Shown here piece by piece: positions 32,205-35,339 of a stretch of DNA of 35,339 nucleotides. The translations under genes and the position numbers were made by a program. Position 1 is the first letter of the stretch, and each line of letters begins with the position of its first letter. The notes below the pieces were generated by a model that saw only the letters and a list, made by a program, of their open reading frames with translations, was not told the origin of the DNA and did not search any database. Source of the DNA: Bacillota bacterium (lineage in GTDB: Bacteria > Bacillota > Clostridia > Lachnospirales > Lachnospiraceae); NCBI GenBank assembly GCA_023423045.1, contig JAFAGA010000092.1, positions 1 through 35,339 of the forward strand, written 5' to 3'.

Positions 32205-33154
32205 CCCACCAGTCCAGAAGATAGCCGCTCATTTCCTGATGACTGACTCCGAGGGTATCTTTTTCTATCTGATATAACGGTTGACTTCCCGCTCTCCAGG
32301 AATAAATTATCTTTTCATATTGTGATGTGAAATTATTCATCAGCACAATTCTGCCAATACCATGCAGAAGACCGATGCAGGAGCTGTCCGAGGGTATCTC
32401 CTTCAGCAGCATATACCTGTAAATCAGATAGCATATTTTATTGGTCAGGTTGGAATGGACCGAGAATTGGTCATAAATGGCCTTTAGCTTCCCATAACGC
32501 GGTCTCTCATAGGATAAACTTGCCATAAATACAATATTCTTTGTCTGATTAAGGCCAATAAAGGAAATCGCCTTCCTCAGAGATCCCGTGTTAACATGAA
32601 AAAATGCAGAATTAGCCAAATGCAGAATGGATGCTACAATCGTCTGGTCCTTCATCAGCAGACGCTCAAAATCAATGATACTTGCATTGATATCCATAAG
32701 CTCACATAATTCCTTATAGATATTATTTAAGACAGGAAGATGCCCCAGATTCTTGATAATCTGCAGAATACTATTACTTGACAGGATGCTGTTCAGCTCA
32801 AATATCTGTCGAATGCTCTGCAATAAATAAGCATTATCCCATGGCTTATAGATGCACATTTTGGCAAGATTATTCTGGAATAATTGATATATTATTTTTT
32901 CTTCTGCATATCCGCTTAATACAATCCGTATGATTTCCGGATATTTTCCCTTAACCTCCGTCAGGAGTTCATATCCGTCCATCCCGGGCATCCGCAGGTC
33001 TGTGATCAGCATCAAATTTTTCCTCCTGCAGAAGCTCCAATGCCTGCTGACTTCCCTCCGCAAGGAATACTTCGTAATCTGTCTTCATGAACAATCTCTT
33101 TAAAACCTTTCGTATCTGTTCTTCATCATCTATAAGAAGTATTTTCTTCGTCAT
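32170..33154 (-). pseudogene. Response regulator with HDOD domain, frameshifted and 3'-truncated
   Basis: The gene starts at 33154 after GGAGG as a receiver domain (KKILLIDDEEQIRKVLKRLF). Its frame is lost after LLQEEKFD near 33010; the continuation LITDLRMPGMDGYELL is in another frame, consistent with two missing bases or one extra. The rest is an HDOD domain (GHLPVLNNIYKELCELM, LHLANSAFF, LRKAISFIGLNQTKNIVFMASL, GVSHQEMSGYLLDWWG). After DWWG the sequence no longer resembles HDOD but runs out of frame into chemotaxis receptor sequence, ending at 32170. Such proteins normally act as output regulators for two-component kinases. Its start overlaps the kinase gene by 29 bases. Both lesions suggest an inactive gene. 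Confidence 0.83.
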
Positions 33155-34997
33155 ATCGAGCCTCCGAACTTGTCAGCAGATTGTTATTTTCGTTAACAAT
33201 CGGAAATTTCAGTATAAATTTGGTCCCTTGCTCCGGACTGCTTATCACCTCAATATCTCCATGATGTTTATTAACCATGATATCATAAGCAATGCTTAAG
33301 CCCAATCCGGTCCCCTCTCCCGACGGTTTCGTTGTAAAAAAGGGATTGAATATTTTATTGATATTCTCTTCGGGAATCCCTGTTCCATTATCCTCAATAA
33401 TACAAAGGACATGCCTTTCGTCAGAAACAACGGTAATCTTAATTAATCCTGCTTTCTTTGCACTGGGATACTTTACCTTGAGTGCATATGCCGCATTCAG
33501 TACCAAATTAAGAAGCACCTGATTTATTTGACCGGGATTTACTTTGATTGGAGGCACCGGCTGAAAATCACATACTGCCTCCGCATGATATTTGAAGGCG
33601 TTATTGGCAACTACCAAGGTATTCCTGATCCCTTCCTGCAGGTCATATTCCCTGAACTCAGACAGATAATCGATTCTTGAAAAAGTACTCAGACTCTTCA
33701 CAATCGTATCTACCCGCTTCAGACCCTCGTATATGTCACCTGCGATATCCTCCAATTCCTCAATAATGTCTCCGCAGGAATACTGTGTCTCCAGTACTTT
33801 CAGCTTCTGTTTCAAAGGTTCCGGAAGCACGTTTTTCTGCAGGGCTTTAATATAATCCATGTATTGAAGGTAACTGTCAGTTAATACCTCCAGTTCGTCT
33901 TTTAATAAACTGCAATTGCTCATTGCAAAGGCAAGAGGATTATTAATCTCATGAGCCACCCCGGCTGCCAGCTGACCGATGCCAGCCAGCTGCTCCTGCT
34001 GAATTAACCGGCTTTGGGTTTCCTGCAGTCTGGTGATCACCTCCTGTAAATCGGCATTGTTTTTCTTCAGTTCATTCTCCATATACTTTTGCTCACCGAT
34101 ATCACGTCCCATCGTCATTACAACCTCCTCCCCATTGAGGAGGAAGGTGTGGGACTTCATTTCCACCGGAATTTTGTTGCCGGATTTTGTTACATACTCC
34201 ATCTCATAGGTAATATGCTTACATTCATGAATTGCTTCCTGCATCTTAGGCAATTCCCTGGCAAACTCCTCCGTACACAAATCTGCCGGTGTCATTGTAA
34301 AATATTCTTCCCTGCTATAACCGGTCATTTTACACGCAAGATCATTCACCTCGATGAAACGCATTCTATCCCCGGGTTTACCAAGCGAATGAACACAGAT
34401 AATATCATTGGCATTATGAAACAATTCCCTGAACTGGCGTTCGCTTGACCGAAGCTCCTGTTCCGAATGCATTCTGCTAAATGCATTACTGAATACCTCG
34501 GCAGTAATCTGCAATAAAGATAAGTCCTCACTGCTCCATACTCCCTTTGCAGTAACATTATCAAAACCCAGAAAACCCTTCAGCTCTTTCTTTATGTAGA
34601 TTGGTAATACCAATGCGGATATAATTCCCTGGGGCTCCAGCATCTCTTTTTCCGCCGCAGCTTCCGGAGGTAACTGGGATACCTCTGGAATAAGAATGAT
34701 CTCACCGCTGCGCAGTCTCTTCATCCACCAGGGAAACATATCCGTGGGGAGCCCCTTAAGATGAGCTATCTCTGAGGATACATCCTCGGCGCACCACTCA
34801 TGGGTATTATCCATAACCGCTCCATCCTTAGAAAACAGAAATATATAGGACCGGCTGGCGCCGCTGAAAATACCCATATCCTTCAATGAAGCATTGATTG
34901 CCGCATCAATATCATCAAAGCTGATAAATCGGCTGGAGATTCCGGATACCAGCTTTTCAAATGCCAGCCTTCGCTCTAATGTTTCATTTATTAACAT
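33126..34997 (-). CDS. GAF-PAS hybrid sensor histidine kinase, cytoplasmic
   Basis: A 623-residue kinase with no membrane helix. Residues 20-175 form a GAF domain (SYIFLFSKDGAVMDNTHEW, LVLPIYIKKELKGFLGFDN). Residues 185-305 form a PAS domain with PAC tail (FRELFHNANDIICVHS, VNDLACKMTGYSREEYF). A coiled coil follows (305-335), then the phosphoacceptor AGVAHEINNPLAF (His349), the N box (INQVLLNLVLNAAYAL), DNGTGIPEE, FFTTKPSGEGTGLGLSI and EQGTKFILKFP. All kinase motifs look intact. The start at 34997 follows GAGGAGGAAAC. The partner receiver-HDOD gene just downstream is broken, so the kinase may now lack its cognate output or act on another protein. The signal is unknown. Confidence 0.92.
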   Translation of the reverse strand: MLINETLERRLAFEKLVSGISSRFISFDDIDAAINASLKDMGIFSGASRSYIFLFSKDGAVMDNTHEWCAEDVSSEIAHLKGLPTDMFPWWMKRLRSGEIILIPEVSQLPPEAAAEKEMLEPQGIISALVLPIYIKKELKGFLGFDNVTAKGVWSSEDLSLLQITAEVFSNAFSRMHSEQELRSSERQFRELFHNANDIICVHSLGKPGDRMRFIEVNDLACKMTGYSREEYFTMTPADLCTEEFARELPKMQEAIHECKHITYEMEYVTKSGNKIPVEMKSHTFLLNGEEVVMTMGRDIGEQKYMENELKKNNADLQEVITRLQETQSRLIQQEQLAGIGQLAAGVAHEINNPLAFAMSNCSLLKDELEVLTDSYLQYMDYIKALQKNVLPEPLKQKLKVLETQYSCGDIIEELEDIAGDIYEGLKRVDTIVKSLSTFSRIDYLSEFREYDLQEGIRNTLVVANNAFKYHAEAVCDFQPVPPIKVNPGQINQVLLNLVLNAAYALKVKYPSAKKAGLIKITVVSDERHVLCIIEDNGTGIPEENINKIFNPFFTTKPSGEGTGLGLSIAYDIMVNKHHGDIEVISSPEQGTKFILKFPIVNENNNLLTSSEARYDEENTSYR

Positions 34998-35339
34998 CGT
35001 TTCCTCCTCAGGCAGTCTGATATATAAATACATAAGCAAATCAGTTTACACCATGCTCTCTATCCTATTAGATAAAGAATATTTCGCTTTGTCAAGGTAA
35101 ATATTTCATTGTTGAATCAAGTCAAAGAAATTGGAGCAATTGTTCCCGTAATAATTCATATTGACTTTTTACCTGGGAGATGCTACCTTAACATAGATTG
35201 AGATTGGAGGATGAAAGTTTGAAACAAAGAAGTAGAGGGAAGCCGATAAAAAAGAGTATAGTAAACAAGCCATTCACAAATTCAATTTTTGCGGATGACA
35301 GATAGACTATTGTGTATCGAAATCAGGAGTTCACAACCG
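34998..35339. other. Gene-free region at the right edge
   Basis: Apart from the kinase promoter (35067-35095) the region has no secure gene. A GGAGG at 35206-35210 followed by TTG at 35219 opens a 28-codon frame to 35305 that ends in TAG; the basic N terminus (MKQRSRGKPIKKSIV) could be the start of a broken membrane or chemotaxis receptor gene, but this is doubtful. A TTGACT (35161-35166) without a matching -10 lies upstream of it. Confidence 0.4.
35067..35095 (-). promoter_or_regulatory. Promoter of the histidine kinase operon
   Basis: On the minus strand a perfect TTGACA (35090-35095) and TCTAAT (35067-35072) are spaced by 17 bases, which places the transcript start about 65 bases before the kinase ATG. 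Confidence 0.78.

Noticed and set aside
35219..35305. 28-codon frame with TTG start after GGAGG
   Set aside because: A ribosome binding site alone is weak support; no -10 box, no known family, and it is close to the window edge.
1..35339. tRNA, rRNA, CRISPR, prophage or transposase genes
   Set aside because: I saw no cloverleaf, rRNA segment, regularly spaced repeat array or transposase motif anywhere in the window.

Overview
The window looks like chromosomal DNA from a low-to-moderate GC anaerobic Bacillota, most likely a Lachnospiraceae / clostridial cluster XIVa member. The grounds are strong AGGAGG-type ribosome binding sites, the clostridial type of GalT, LacI control of a uronate pathway, and many best-guess relatives in that family. 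This is inferred from gene content, not from a search. No rRNA, tRNA, CRISPR array, transposase or phage gene was recognised.

Layout. (1) 1-5685: galacturonate catabolism. uxaB-uxaA face left; a LacI-type regulator and uxaC face right, with two LacI-like operators between them. uxaA seems to lack its usual C-terminal tail. (2) 5745-6856: a UPF0178 protein and a ThpR-type 2H phosphoesterase. (3) 7108-8811: a membrane-anchored ComEC-like metallo-beta-lactamase protein, a DUF3006 protein and a free methionine-R-sulfoxide reductase. (4) 8874-10710: a shikimate-kinase-like protein with altered substrate residues, a small PQ-loop-like membrane protein and a DUF4886 protein. (5) 10872-15663: the Leloir operon galK-galE-galT, preceded by an ArsR-type regulator with an unusual C-terminal domain; a shared palindrome lies upstream of both. 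(6) 15968-16429: an Lrp/AsnC regulator.

(7) 16609-23093 is the most interesting part. Five leftward genes correspond to the core of a flavin-based extracellular electron transfer (EET) system: a type II NADH dehydrogenase with a C-terminal membrane domain (Ndh2), a polyprenyl diphosphate synthase (DmkB-like), a UbiA prenyltransferase (DmkA-like), a two-repeat lipoprotein (PplA-like) and an ApbE FMN transferase lipoprotein. In the expected model NADH electrons pass through Ndh2 to a membrane quinone made by DmkA/DmkB, then to FMN groups that ApbE attaches to extracytoplasmic proteins. The Ndh2 here has three copies of a D-x-x-S-[GS]-A-T motif, the type of site ApbE modifies, in the long loop between its predicted membrane helices. 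A Rex-like operator lies in its leader. EetA, EetB and the ECF flavin transporter are not in the window.

(8) 23443-31443: a UvrA paralogue, a nucleotidyltransferase, an AraC-GyrI-like regulator, two unrecognised proteins, a DUF1801 protein and a MATE transporter. (9) 31707-34997: a decayed signalling locus. An intact GAF-PAS histidine kinase is followed by a receiver-HDOD gene that has a frameshift and then joins, out of frame, the 3' end of a chemotaxis receptor gene. The last 240 bases contain only a doubtful short reading frame.
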